Positions 50,801 to 62,330 of a stretch of DNA of 64,000 nt are shown here, in pieces (position 1 is the stretch's first letter; each line of letters starts with the position of its first letter). The notes under the pieces were generated by a model, which was not told the DNA's origin, made no database searches, and worked only from the letters and a program-made list of their open reading frames with translations. The DNA is taken from contig NW_026870965.1 in the NCBI RefSeq assembly GCF_033118175.1, positions 1,178,001 through 1,242,000 on the forward strand, given 5' to 3'. This DNA comes from Dama dama (lineage: Eukaryota > Chordata > Mammalia > Artiodactyla > Cervidae). A program made the position numbers and the translations under genes.

Positions 50801-53241
50801 GAGCATGAAAAGATGTGAAAAATAAGAAGAGCATGAAAAAGTGTGAAAAATATAAGGAGCATGAAATGGGCTGAAAAATACGAGGAGTATGAAGCCGTGT
50901 TCAAAAACCTGAAGAGCCTGAAAAGGTGTGAAAAATATGAAGAGCTTCAAAAGGTGTCAAAGTTATGAGGAGCATGAAACAGTCTGAAAAATAGGAGGAG
51001 CATGAAACGGTGTTCAAAAACATGAAGAGCCTGTAAGCTGTGAAAAATATGAAGAGCATGAAAATGTGTGAAAAATATGAGGAGCATGAAACTGTGTTCA
51101 AAAAAATGCAGAGCCTGAAAAGGTGTGAAAAATATGAAGAAATTCAAAACGTGTCAAAAATATGAGGAGCATGAAACTGTCTGAAAATAGGAGGAGCATG
51201 AAGCGGTGTTGAAAAACATGAAGAGCCTGAAAAGGTGTAAAATATATGAAGAGCTTCAAAAGGTGTCAAAAATATGAGGAGCATGAAACCTATTGAAAAA
51301 TAGGAGGAGCATGAAGCGGTGTTAGAAAACCTAAAGAGCCTGAAAAGGTGTGAAACATATGAAGAGCTTCAAAAGGTGTGTAAAATATGAGGAGCATGAA
51401 ACGGTCTGAAATATAGGAGGAGCATGAAACGGTGTTCAAAAACATGAAGAGGCTGAAAAGGTGTGAAAAATATGAAGAGCTTCAAAACGTGTCAAAAATA
51501 TGAGGAGCAGGAAACAGTTTGAAAAAATGGAGGAGCATGAATCGGTGTTCAAAAACATGAAGAGCCTGAAAAGTTCTGTAAAATATGAAGAGCTTCAAAA
51601 GGTGTGCAAAATATGAGGAGCATGAAACGGTCTCAAAAATAGGAGGAGCATGAAGCGGTGCTGAAAAACATGAAGAGCCTGAAAAGGTGTGAAAAATACG
51701 AAGAGCTTCAAAATGTATCAAAAATATGAGGAGCATGAAGCGCTGTTTAAAAACATGAAGAGCCTGAAAAAGTGTGAAAAATATGAAGAGCTTAAAACGG
51801 TGTCAAATATAGGAGGAACATGAAACAGTGTTCAAAATCATGAAGAGCCTGAAAAGGTGTGAAAAATATGAAGAGCTTCAAAAGGTTCAAAAAATATGTG
51901 GAGCATGAAACGGTCAGAAAAATAGGAGGAGCATGAAGCGGTGTTCAAAAACATGAAGAGCCTGAAAAGGTGTGAAAAATATAAATAGCTTCAAAAGGTG
52001 TGAAAAATATGAGGAGCATTAAACGGTCTGAAAAATACGAGGAGCATGAAGTGGTGTTGAAAAACATGAAGAGCCTGAAAAGCGGTGAAAAATATGAGGA
52101 GCTTGAAAAAGTGTCAAAAATATGAGGAGCATGAAACGGTCAGAAAAATAGGAGGAGCATGAAGCGGTGTTGAAAAAAGGTAGAGCCTGAAAAGGTGTGA
52201 AAAATATGAAGACTTCAAAAGTTGTCAAAAATATGAGGAGCATGAAACGGTCTGAAAAATAGGAGGAGCATGAAGCGGTGTTGAAAAATATTAAGAGCCT
52301 GAAAAGGTGTGAAAAATATGAAGAGCTTCAAAATGTGTTCAAAAATATGAGGAGCATGAAACGGTCTGAAAAATAGGAGGAGCATGAAGCGGTGTTGAAA
52401 AAAAAGAAAAGCCTGAAAATGTGTGAAAAATATGAAGACTTTCAAAAGGTGTGTAAAATATGAAGATCATGAAACGATCTGAAAAATAGGAGGAGCATGA
52501 AGCGGTTTTGAAAAACATGAAGAGCCTGAAAAGGTGTGAAAAATATGAAGAGCTTCAAAATGTGTTCAAAAATATGTGGAGCATGAAACGGTCAGAAAAA
52601 TAAGAGGAGCATGAAGCGGTGTTGAAAAACATGAAGAGCCTGAAAATGTGTTTAAAATATGAAGAGCTTCAAAAGATGTCACAAATAGGAGGAGCATGAA
52701 ACTGTGTTCAAAAACATGAAGAGTCTGAACAGGTGTGAAAAATATGAAAGCTTCAAAAGGTGCCAAAAATATGAGGAGCATGAAACGGACTGAAAAATAG
52801 GAGGATCATGAGGCGGTGTTAAGAACATGAAGAGCCTGAAAAGGTGTGTAAAATATGAAGAGCTTCAAAAGATGTGAAAAACATGAAGAGCTTCAAAAGG
52901 TGTCAAAAATGAGAGGAGCATGAAACTGTCTGAAAAATATGAGGAGTATGAAACGGTGTTGAAAAACATGAAGAGCCTGAAAACGTGTGAAAAATATGAA
53001 GACGTTCAAAAGGTGTCAAAAATATGAGGAGCATGAAACGATCTGAAAATTAGGAGGAGCATGAAGCGGTGTTGAAAAACATTAAGAGCCTGAAACGGTG
53101 TGAAAAATATGAAGAGCTTCAAAAGTTGTCACAAATAGGAGGAGCATGAAAAGGTGTTCAAAAACATGAAGAGCCTGAACAGGTGTGAAAAATATGAAGA
53201 GCTTCAAAAAGTGTCAAATATATGAAGAGCTTGAAACGGTC
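47900..53241 (+). repeat. 5.3-kb segmental duplication, copy 2
   Basis: Second copy of 42597-47599, longer by 339 bp. The match ends near 53241, where TCTGAGAAATAGGTGGAGC replaces TCTGAAAAATAGGAGGAGC. The right 1.3 kb of this copy was itself used as source for the 54.7-57.2-kb segments. Confidence 0.94.
49249..49926 (+). repeat. 339-bp tandem duplication inside the 5.3-kb copy
   Basis: Copies 49249-49587 and 49588-49926. The first has TTCATTTGGGTTAAAAAT and the second TTCATTCGGGTTAAAAAT. The single-copy state at 43946-44284 shows this event came after the 5-kb duplication (or was lost from copy 1). Confidence 0.94.
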
Positions 53242-54300
53242 TGAGAAATAGGTGGAGCATGAAGCGGTGTTCAAAAACATGAAGAGCTAGAAAAGGTGTG
53301 AAAAATATGAAGAGCTTCAAAAGGTGTGAAAAATATGAAGACTTTCAAAAGGTGTGAAAAATATGAAGAGCTTCAAAAGGTGTCAAAAATTAGAGGAGCA
53401 AGAAACGATCTGAAAAATAGGAGGAGCATGAAACGGTGTTGAAAAATATGAATAGAATGAAAAGGTGTGAAAAATATGAAGAGCTTCAAAAGGTGTCAAA
53501 AACATGAGGAGCATGAAACGGTCTGAAAAATAGGAGGAGCATGAAACGGTGTTGAAAAATATGAATAGAATGAAAAGGTGTGAAAAATATGAAGAGCTTT
53601 AAAAGGTGTCAAAAATATGAGGAACATGAAACGGTCTGAAAAATAGGAGGAACATGAAACTGTGTTGAATACATGAATTGCTTGAAAAGGTCTGAAAAAT
53701 ATGAAGAGCTTCAAAAGATGTTAAAAATATGAGGAGCATGAAAGGGTTATAAACAGTGGAGGAGCATGAAACGGTGTTGAAAAACATGAAGAGCATGAAA
53801 GGGTGTGAAAAACATAAAGAGCTGCAAAAGGTGTCAAAAATATGAGGAGCATGAAACGGTCAAAAAATAGGAGGAACATGAGACGGCGTTGAAAATCAGG
53901 AAGAGCATGAAAAGGTGTGAAAAATATGAGGTGTTTAAAAGGTGTCAAAAATATGAGGAGCATGAAACGGTGTTGAAAAAAATGAAGATCATGAAAAGGT
54001 GTGAAAAATATGAAGAGCTTCAAAAGGTGTCACATATATGAAGAACATGAAACGGTCTGAAAAATAAGAGGAGCATGAAACAGTCAGGAAAAAAAGTAAG
54101 AGTATGAAACAGTGTTGAAAAACATGAAGAGCTTCAAAAGGTGTGAAATACATGAGGAGCATGAAACGGTCTGAAAAGTAGGAGGAGCATGAAGCGTTGT
54201 TCAAAAACATGAAGAGCCTAAAAAGGTGTGAAAAATATGAAGAGCTTCAAAAGTTGTCAAAAATATTAGGAGCATGAAACGGTCTGAAAAATAGGAGGAG
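51980..54300 (+). repeat. Source segment for the 54.7-57.2-kb copies
   Basis: Matches 54660-57178. The offset steps from 2,680 to 2,765 to 2,878 bp, that is +85 bp (three monomers, near 54797-54881) and +113 bp (one tetramer, at 55166-55278). The stretch from about 53599 to 54000 has the GCTGCAAAAGG and ACGGTCAAAAAATAGG variants described for the six-copy marker. Confidence 0.9.
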
Positions 54301-57200
54301 CATGAAGCGGTGTTGAAAAACATGAAGAGCCTGAAAATGTGTGAAAAATATGAAGAGCTTCAAATCGTCTCAAAAATATCAGTAGCATGAAACGTTCTGA
54401 AAAATAGGAGCAGCATGAAACGGTGTTGAAAAACATGGAAAGCGTGAAAATGTGTGAAAAATATGAAGAGCTTCAAAATGTGTAAAAAATAGGAGGAGCA
54501 TGAAACGGTGTTCAAAAACAAGAAGAGCCTGAAAAGGTGTGAAAAATATGAAGAGCTTCAAAAGGTGTCAAAAATATGAGGAGCATGAAACGGTCTGAAA
54601 AATAGGAGGAGCATGAAGCGGTGTTCAAAAACATGAAGAGCCTGAAAAGGTGTGAAAAATATAAATAGCTTCAAAAGGAGTGAAAAATATGAGGAGCATT
54701 AAACGGTCTGAAAAATACGAGGAGCATGAAGTGGTGTTGAAAAACATGAAGAGCCTGAAAAGCGGTGAAAAATATGAAGAGCTTCAAAAGGTTTCAAAAA
54801 GATGAGGAACATGAAACGGTGTTGAAAAACATGAAGACCCTGAAAAGGTGTGAAAAATATGAAGAGCTTCCAAAATTGTCAAAAATATGAGGAGCATGAA
54901 ACGGTCAGAAAAACAGGAGGAGCATGAAGCGGTGTTGAAAAACGGTAGAGCCTGAAAAGGTGTGAAAAATATGAAGACTTCAAAAGTTGTCAAAAATATG
55001 AGGAGCATGAAACGGTCTGAAAAATAGGAGGAGCATGAAGCGGTGTTGAAAAATATTAAGAGCCTGAAAAGGTGTGAAAAATATGAAGAGCTTCAAAATG
55101 TGTTCAAAAATATGAGGAGCATGAAACGGTCTGAAAAATAGGAGGAGCATGAAGCGGTGTTGAAAAAAAAGAAAAGCCTGAAAAGGTGTGAAAAATATGA
55201 AGAGCTTCAAAATGTGTCAAAAATATGAGGGGCATGAAACGGTCTGAAAAATAGGAGGAGCATGAAACGTAGTTCAAAAACATGAAGAGCCTGAAAATGT
55301 GTGAAAAATATGAAGACTTTCAAAAGGTGTGTAAAATATGAAGATCATGAAACGATCTGAAAAATAGGAGGAGCATGAAGCGGTTTTGAAAAACATGAAG
55401 AGCCTGAAAAGGTGTGAAAAATATGAAGAGCTTCAAAATGTGTTCAAAAATATGTGGAGCATGAAACGGTCAGAAAAATAAGAGGAGCATGAAGCGGTGT
55501 TGAAAAACATGAAGAGCCTGAAAATGTGTTTAAAATATGAAGAGCTTCAAAAGATGTCACAAATAGGAGGAGCATGAAACTGTGTTCAAAAACATGAAGA
55601 GTCTGAACAGGTGTGAAAAATATGAAAGCTTCAAAAGGTGCCAAAAATATGAGGAGCATGAAACGGACTGAAAAATAGGAGGATCATGAGGCGGTGTTAA
55701 GAACATGAAGAGCCTGAAAAGGTGTGTAAAATATGAAGAGCTTCAAAAGATGTGAAAAACATGAAGAGCTTCAAAAGGTGTCAAAAATGAGAGGAGCATG
55801 AAACTGTCTGAAAAATATGAGGAGTATGAAACGGTGTTGAAAAACATGAAGAGCCTGAAAACGTGTGAAAAATATGAAGACGTTCAAAAGGTGTCAAAAA
55901 TATGAGGAGCATGAAACGATCTGAAAATTAGGAGGAGCATGAAGCGGTGTTGAAAAACATTAAGAGCCTGAAACGGTGTGAAAAATATGAAGAGCTTCAA
56001 AAGTTGTCACAAATAGGAGGAGCATGAAAAGGTGTTCAAAAACATGAAGAGCCTGAACAGGTGTGAAAAATATGAAGAGCTTCAAAAAGTGTCAAATATA
56101 TGAAGAGCTTGAAACGGTCTGAGAAATAGGTGGAGCATGAAGCGGTGTTCAAAAACATGAAGAGCTAGAAAAGGTGTGAAAAATATGAAGAGCTTCAAAA
56201 GGTGTGAAAAATATGAAGACTTTCAAAAGGTGTGAAAAATATGAAGAGCTTCAAAAGGTGTCAAAAATTAGAGGAGCAAGAAACGATCTGAAAAATAGGA
56301 GGAGCATGAAACGGTGTTGAAAAATATGAATAGAATGAAAAGGTGTGAAAAATATGAAGAGCTTCAAAAGGTGTCAAAAACATGAGGAGCATGAAACGGT
56401 CTGAAAAATAGGAGGAGCATGAAACGGTGTTGAAAAATATGAATAGAATGAAAAGGTGTGAAAAATATGAAGAGCTTTAAAAGGTGTCAAAAATATGAGG
56501 AACATGAAACGGTCTGAAAAATAGGAGGAACATGAAACTGTGTTGAACACATGAATTGCTTGAAAAGGTCTGAAAAATATGAAGAGCTTCAAAAGATGTT
56601 AAAAATATGAGGAGCATGAAAGGGTTATAAACAGTTGAGGAGCATGAAACGGTGTTGAAAAACATGAAGAGCATGAAAGGGTGTGAAAAACATGAAGAGC
56701 TGCAAAAGGTGTCAAAAATATGAGGAGCATGAAACGGTCAAAAAATAGGAGGAACATGAGACGGCGTTGAAAATCAGGAAGAGCATGAAAAGGTGTGAAA
56801 AATATGAGGTGTTTAAAAGGTGTCAAAAATATGAGGAGCATGAAACGGTGTTGAAAAAAATGAAGATCATGAAAAGGTGTGAAAAATATGAAGAGCTTCA
56901 AAAGGTGTCACATATATGAAGAACATGAAACGGTCTGAAAAATAAGAGGAGCATGAAACAGGCAGGAAAAAAAGTAAGAGTATGAAACAGTGTTGAAAAA
57001 CATGAAGAGCTTCAAAAGGTGTGAAATACATGAGGAGCATGAAACGGTCTGAAAAGTAGGAGGAGCATGAAGCGTTGTTCAAAAACATGAAGAGCCTAAA
57101 AAGGTGTGAAAAATATGAAGAGCTTCAAAAGTTGTCAAAAATATTAGGAGCATGAAACGGTCTGAAAAATAGGAGGAGCATGAAGCGGTGTTGAAAAACA
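54301..57200 (+). repeat. 2.9-kb segmental copy
   Basis: Copy of 51980-54300 with two in-register insertions. At its left edge, 54366-54575 carries the CAAATCGTCTCAAAAATATC variant that reappears at 60791-61000 (offset 6,430) and again near 62371 (1,580 further). Both ends fall inside ordinary repeat. Confidence 0.9.
54522..54634 (+). repeat. Reference copy of the 113-bp A-B-C-D unit
   Basis: This copy matches the consensus at all but perhaps one base and can serve as the type unit. Monomer A is 54522-54549 (starts GAAGAGCCTG, ends AAAAATAT), B is 54550-54577 (starts GAAGAGCTTC, contains GTGTCAAAAA), C is 54578-54605 (GAGGAGCATGAAACGGTCTG then AAAAATAG), and D is 54606-54634 (29 bp, GAGGAGCATGAAGCGGTGTT or a close form, ending AAAAACAT). 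In D the base after GTGTT is G or C in about equal use across the array. A and B share GAAGAGC and AAAAGGTGT; C and D share GAGGAGCATGAA. This pairing suggests the tetramer arose by doubling of a 56-bp dimer. The only CpGs in the consensus are in C (ACGG) and D (GCGG). Confidence 0.95.
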
Positions 57201-58441
57201 TGAAGAGCCTGAAACGGTGTGAAAAATATGAAGAGCTTCAAAAGTTGTCACAAATAGGAGGAGCATGAAAAGGTGTTCAAAAACATGAAGAGCCTGAACA
57301 GGTGTGAAAAATATGAAGAGCTTCAAAAAGTGTCAAATATATGAAGAGCTTGAAACGGTCTGAGAAATAGGTGGAGCATGAAGCGGTGTTCAAAAACATG
57401 AAGAGCTAGAAAAGGTGTGAAAAATATGAAGAGCTTCAAAAGGTGTGAAAAATATGAAGACTTTCAAAAGGTGTGAAAAATATGAAGAGCTTCAAAAGGT
57501 GTCAAAAATTAGAGGAGCAAGAAACGATCTGAAAAATAGGAGGAGCATGAAACGGTGTTGAAAAATATGAATAGAATGAAAAGGTGTGAAAAATATGAAG
57601 AGCTTCAAAAGGTGTCAAAAACATGAGGAGCATGAAACGGTCTGAAAAATAGGAGGAGCATGAAACGGTGTTGAAAAATATGAATAGAATGAAAAGGTGT
57701 GAAAAATATGAAGAGCTTTAAAAGGTGTCAAAAATATGAGGAACATGAAACGGTCTGAAAAATAGGAGGAACATGAAACTGTGTTGAACACATGAATTGC
57801 TTGAAAAGGTCTGAAAAATATGAAGAGCTTCAAAAGATGTTAAAAATATGAGGAGCATGAAAGGGTTATAAACAGTGGAGGAGCATGAAACGGTGTTGAA
57901 AAACATGAAGAGCATGAAAGGGTGTGAAAAACATGAAGAGCTGCAAAAGGTGTCAAAAATATGAGGAGCATGAAACGGTCAAAAAATAGGAGGAACATGA
58001 GACGGCGTTGAAAATCAGGAAGAGCATGAAAAGGTGTGAAAAATATGAGGTGTTTAAAAGGTGTCAAAAATATGAGGAGCATGAAACGGTGTTGAAAAAA
58101 ATGAAGATCATGAAAAGGTGTGAAAAATATGAAGAGCTTCAAAAGGTGTCACATATATGAAGAACATGAAACGGTCTGAAAAATAAGAGGAGCATGAAAC
58201 AGTCAGGAAAAAAAGTAAGAGTATGAAACAGTGTTGAAAAACATGAAGAGCTTCAAAAGGTGTGAAATACATGAGGAGCATGAAACGGTCTGAAAAGTAG
58301 GAGGAGCATGAAGCGTTGTTCAAAAACATGAAGAGCCTAAAAAGGTGTGAAAAATATGAAGAGCTTCAAAAGTTGTCAAAAATATTAGGAGCATGAAACG
58401 GTCTGAAAAATAGGAGGAGCATGAAGCGGTGTTGAAAAACA
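57201..58441 (+). repeat. 1,241-bp tandem copy of 55960-57200
   Basis: Constant offset 1,241 bp (two less than 11 x 113). Only a few substitutions are visible, for example AACAGTTGAGG near 56633 against AACAGTGGAGG near 57874. The copy ends at 58441, where the sequence switches to one matching 54746 onward. Confidence 0.93.
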
Positions 58442-59115
58442 TGAAGAGCCTGAAAAGCGGTGAAAAATATGAAGAGCTTCAAAAGGTTTCAAAAAGATGA
58501 GGAACATGAAACGGTGTTGAAAAACATGAAGACCCTGAAAAGGTGTGAAAAATATGAAGAGCTTCCAAAATTGTCAAAAATATGAGGAGCATGAAACGGT
58601 CAGAAAAACAGGAGGAGCATGAAGCGGTGTTGAAAAACGGTAGAGCCTGAAAAGGTGTGAAAAATATGAAGACTTCAAAAGTTGTCAAAAATATGAGGAG
58701 CATGAAACGGTCTGAAAAATAGGAGGAGCATGAAGCGGTGTTGAAAAATATTAAGAGCCTGAAAAGGTGTGAAAAATATGAAGAGCTTCAAAATGTGTTC
58801 AAAAATATGAGGAGCATGAAACGGTCTGAAAAATAGGAGGAGCATGAAGCGGTGTTGAAAAAAAAGAAAAGCCTGAAAAGGTGTGAAAAATATGAAGAGC
58901 TTCAAAATGTGTCAAAAATATGAGGGGCATGATACGGTCTGAAAAATAGGAGGAGCATGAAACGTAGTTCAAAAACATGAAGAGCCTGAAAATGTGTGAA
59001 AAATATGAAGACTTTCAAAAGGTGTGTAAAATATGAAGATCATGAAACGATCTGAAAAATAGGAGGAGCATGAAGCGGTTTTGAAAAACATGAAGAGCCT
59101 GAAAAGGTGTGAAAT
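58442..59115 (+). repeat. Copy of 54746-55410
   Basis: Constant offset 3,695 bp. It includes the 85-bp and 113-bp insertions noted for 54.7-55.3 kb, so it was copied from that locus and not from 51.9 kb. One visible difference is GGGGCATGAAACGG (55230) against GGGGCATGATACGG (58925). Confidence 0.92.
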
Positions 59116-60113
59116 ATATGAAGAGCTTCAAAGGGTGTCAAGAATATGAGGAGCATGAAACGGTCTGAAAAATAGGAGGAGCATGAAATGTTGTTCAAAA
59201 ACATGAAGGGCTTGAAATGATGTGAATAATATGAAGACTTTCAAAAGGTGTCAAAATTATGAGGGGCATGAAACGGTGTGAAAAATAGGAGGAGCATCAA
59301 ACGGTGTTGAAAAATATGAAGAGCCTGAATAGGTGTGAAAAATATGAAGAGCTTCAAAAGTGTCACAAATAGGAGGAGCATGAAACGGTGTTCAAAAACA
59401 TGAAGAGCCAGTAAAGGTGTGAAAAATATGAATAGCTTCCAAATGTGACAAAAATAAGATGAGCATGAAACGGTCTGAAAAATAGGAGGAGCATGAAGCG
59501 GTGTTGAAAAACATGAAGAGCCTGAAAAGGTGTGAAATATATGAAGAGGTTCAAAAGGTGTCAAAAATGCTATGAGCATGAAACCATTGAAATATAGGAG
59601 GAGCATGAACTGGTGTTGAAAAACATTAATAGCCTGAAAAGGTGTTAAATATATGAAGAGTTTCAAAAGGTGTCAAAAATATGAGGAGCATGAAACGGTC
59701 TGAAAAAAAGGAGGAGCATGAAGTGGTGTTGAAAATCATGATGTGCCTGAAAATGTCTAAAAAATATGAAGAGCTTGAAAAGGTGTCAAAAATATGAGGA
59801 GCATGAAACGGTCTAAAAAATAAATGGAGCATGAAACGGTGTTAAAAAACATCAAGAGCCTGAAAACGTGTGAAAAATATGAAGAGCTTCAAAAGATGTG
59901 AAAAACATGAAGAGCTTCAAAAGGTGTCAAAAATGAGAGGAGTATGAAACTGTCTGAAAAATAGGAGGAGTATGAAGCGGTGTTGAAAAACGGAAGAGCC
60001 TGAAAAGGTGTGAAAAATATGAAGACTTTCAAAAGGTGTCAAAAATATGAGGAGCATGAAACGGTCTGAAAATTAAGAGGAGCATGAAGCGGTGTTGAAA
60101 AACATTAAGAGCC
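59116..60113 (+). repeat. Ordinary array
   Basis: Diverged tetramers with AAATAAGATGAGC (near 59452) and AATGCTATGAGC (near 59567) variants that may be decayed pentamer junctions. No gene or other element is visible. Confidence 0.8.
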
Positions 60114-60790
60114 TGAAAAGGTGTGAAAAATATGAAGAGCTTTAAAAGGTGTCAAAAATATGAGGAACATGAAACGGTCTGAAAAATAGGAGGAACATGA
60201 AACTGTGTTGAACACATGAATTGCTTGAAAAGGTCTGAAAAATATGAAGAGCTTCAAAAGATGTTAAAAATATGAGGAGCATTAAAGGGTTATAAACAGT
60301 GGAGGAGCATGAAACGGTGTTGAAAAACATGAAGAGCATGAAAGGGTGTGAAAAACATGAAGAGCTGCAAAAGGTGTCAAAAATATGAGGAGCATGAAAC
60401 GGTCAAAAAATAGGAGGAACATGAGACGGCATTGAAAATCAGGAAGAGCATGAAAAGGTGTGAAAAATATGAGGTGTTTAAAAGGTGTCAAAAATATGAG
60501 GAGCATGAAACGGTGTTGAAAAAAATGAAGATCATGAAAAGGTGTGAAAAATATGAAGCGCTTCAAAAGGTGTCACATATATGAAGAACATGAAACGGTC
60601 TGATAAATAAGAGGAGCATGAAACAGTCAGGAAAAAAAGTAAGAGTATGAAACTGTGTTGAAAAACATGAAGAGCTTCAAAAGGTGTGAAATACATGAGG
60701 AGCATGAAACGGTCTGAAAAGTAGGAGGAGCATGAAGCGTTGTTCAAAAACATGAAGAGCCTAAAAAGGTGTGAAAAATATGAAGAGCTT
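60114..60790 (+). repeat. Copy of 57690-58366
   Basis: Constant offset 2,424 bp, with more substitutions than the 1,241-bp pair. It contains the fourth copy of the ACGGTCAAAAAATAGG marker, at about 60399. Confidence 0.9.
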
Positions 60791-62330
60791 CAAATCGTCT
60801 CAAAAATATCAGTAGCATGAAACGTTCTGAAAAATAGGAGCAGCATGAAATGGTGTTGAAAAACATGGAAAGCGTGAAAATGTGTGAAAAATATGAAGAG
60901 CTTCAAAATGTGTAAAAAATAGGAGGAGCATGAAACGGTGTTCAAAAACATGAAGAGCCTGAAAAGGTGTGAAAAATATGAAGAGCTTCAAAAGGTGTCA
61001 AAAATATGAGGAGCATGAAACGGTCTGGAAAATAGGACGAGCATGAAGCAGTGTTCAAAAATATGAAGAGCCTGAAAAGGTGTGAAAAATATGAAGAACT
61101 TCAAAAGGTGTAAAAAATATGAATAGCTTCAAAAGGTGTCATAATATGAAGAGCATGAAACAGTCTGAAAAATAGGAGGAGCATGAAATGGTGTTGAAAC
61201 AACGAAGAGCCTGATGAGGTGTGAAAAGTATGAAGAGCTTCAAAAGGTGTCAAAAATATGAGGAGCATGAAACGGTCTGAAAAATTGGAGGAGCATGAAG
61301 CGGTGTTGACAAACATGAAGAGCCTGAAAGGCAGTGAAAAATATTAAGTAAGAGCTTCTAAAGGTGTCAAAGTATGAGGAGCATGAAACGGCAGAAAAAT
61401 AGGAGGAGCATGAAGCGGTTTTCAAAAATATGAAGAGCCTGAAAATGTGTGAAAAATATGAAGATCTTCCAAAGGTGTGAAAAATATGAGGAGCATGAAA
61501 CGGTCTGAAATATAGGAGGAGCATGAAGCGTTGTTGTAAAACATGAAGAGCCTGAAAATGTGTGAAAAATATGAAGAGCTTCAAAAGGTGTGAAAAACAT
61601 GAGGAGCATGAAATGTTCTGAAAAATAGGAGGACAATGAGGTGGTGTTGAAAAACATGAAGAGCCTGAAAAGGTGTGAAAAATATGAAGAGCTTCAAAAG
61701 GTGTCAAAAATATGAGGAGCAAGAAACGGTCTGAAAAATCGGAGGATCACGAAACTTTCTGAAAAATAGTAGGCCATTAAACGGTGTTGAAAAACATGAA
61801 GGGCATGAAAGGGTGTGAAAAACATAAAGAGCTGCAAAAGGTGTCAAAAATATGAGGAGCATGAAACGGTCAAAAAATAGGCGGAACATGAGACTGCGTT
61901 GAAAATCAGGAAGAGCATGAAAAGGTGTGAAAAATATGAGGTGTTTTAAAAGGTGTCAAAAATATGAGAAGCATGAAACGGTGTTGAAAAAAATGAAGAT
62001 CATGAAAAGGTGTGAAAAATATGAAGAGCTTCAAAAGGTGTCACATATATGAAGAACATGAAACGGTCTGAAAAATAAGAGGAGCATGAAACAGTCTGAA
62101 AAAAAGTAAGAGTATGAAACTGTGTTGAAAAACATGAAGAGCTTCAAAAGGTGTGAAATACATGAGGAGCATGAAACGGTCTGAAATGTAGGAGGAGCAT
62201 GAAGCATTGTTCAAAAACATGAAGAGCCAAAAAAGGTGTGAAAAATATGAAGAGCTTCAAAAGTTGTCAAAAATATTAGGAGCATGAAACAGTCTGAAAA
62301 ATAGGAGGAGCATGAAGCGGTTTTGAAAAA
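60791..62330 (+). repeat. 1.5-kb unit, copy 1
   Basis: Paired with 62331-63900. Offsets are 1,580, 1,467, 1,240 and 1,578 bp at successive points, so the copies differ by several indels close to one, two or three tetramers (113, about 227, about 338 bp). Near 61340 there is a four-base insertion making AAATATTAAGTAAGAGCTTC, a rare break of the monomer register. Confidence 0.86.

Noticed and set aside
54578..54634. AGGAGG just before ATG, like a ribosome binding site with a tiny ORF
   Set aside because: The frames after these ATGs stop within seven codons (MKRSEK or MKRC), the spacing is only three bases, and the pattern occurs in every unit. It is a chance property of monomers C and D.
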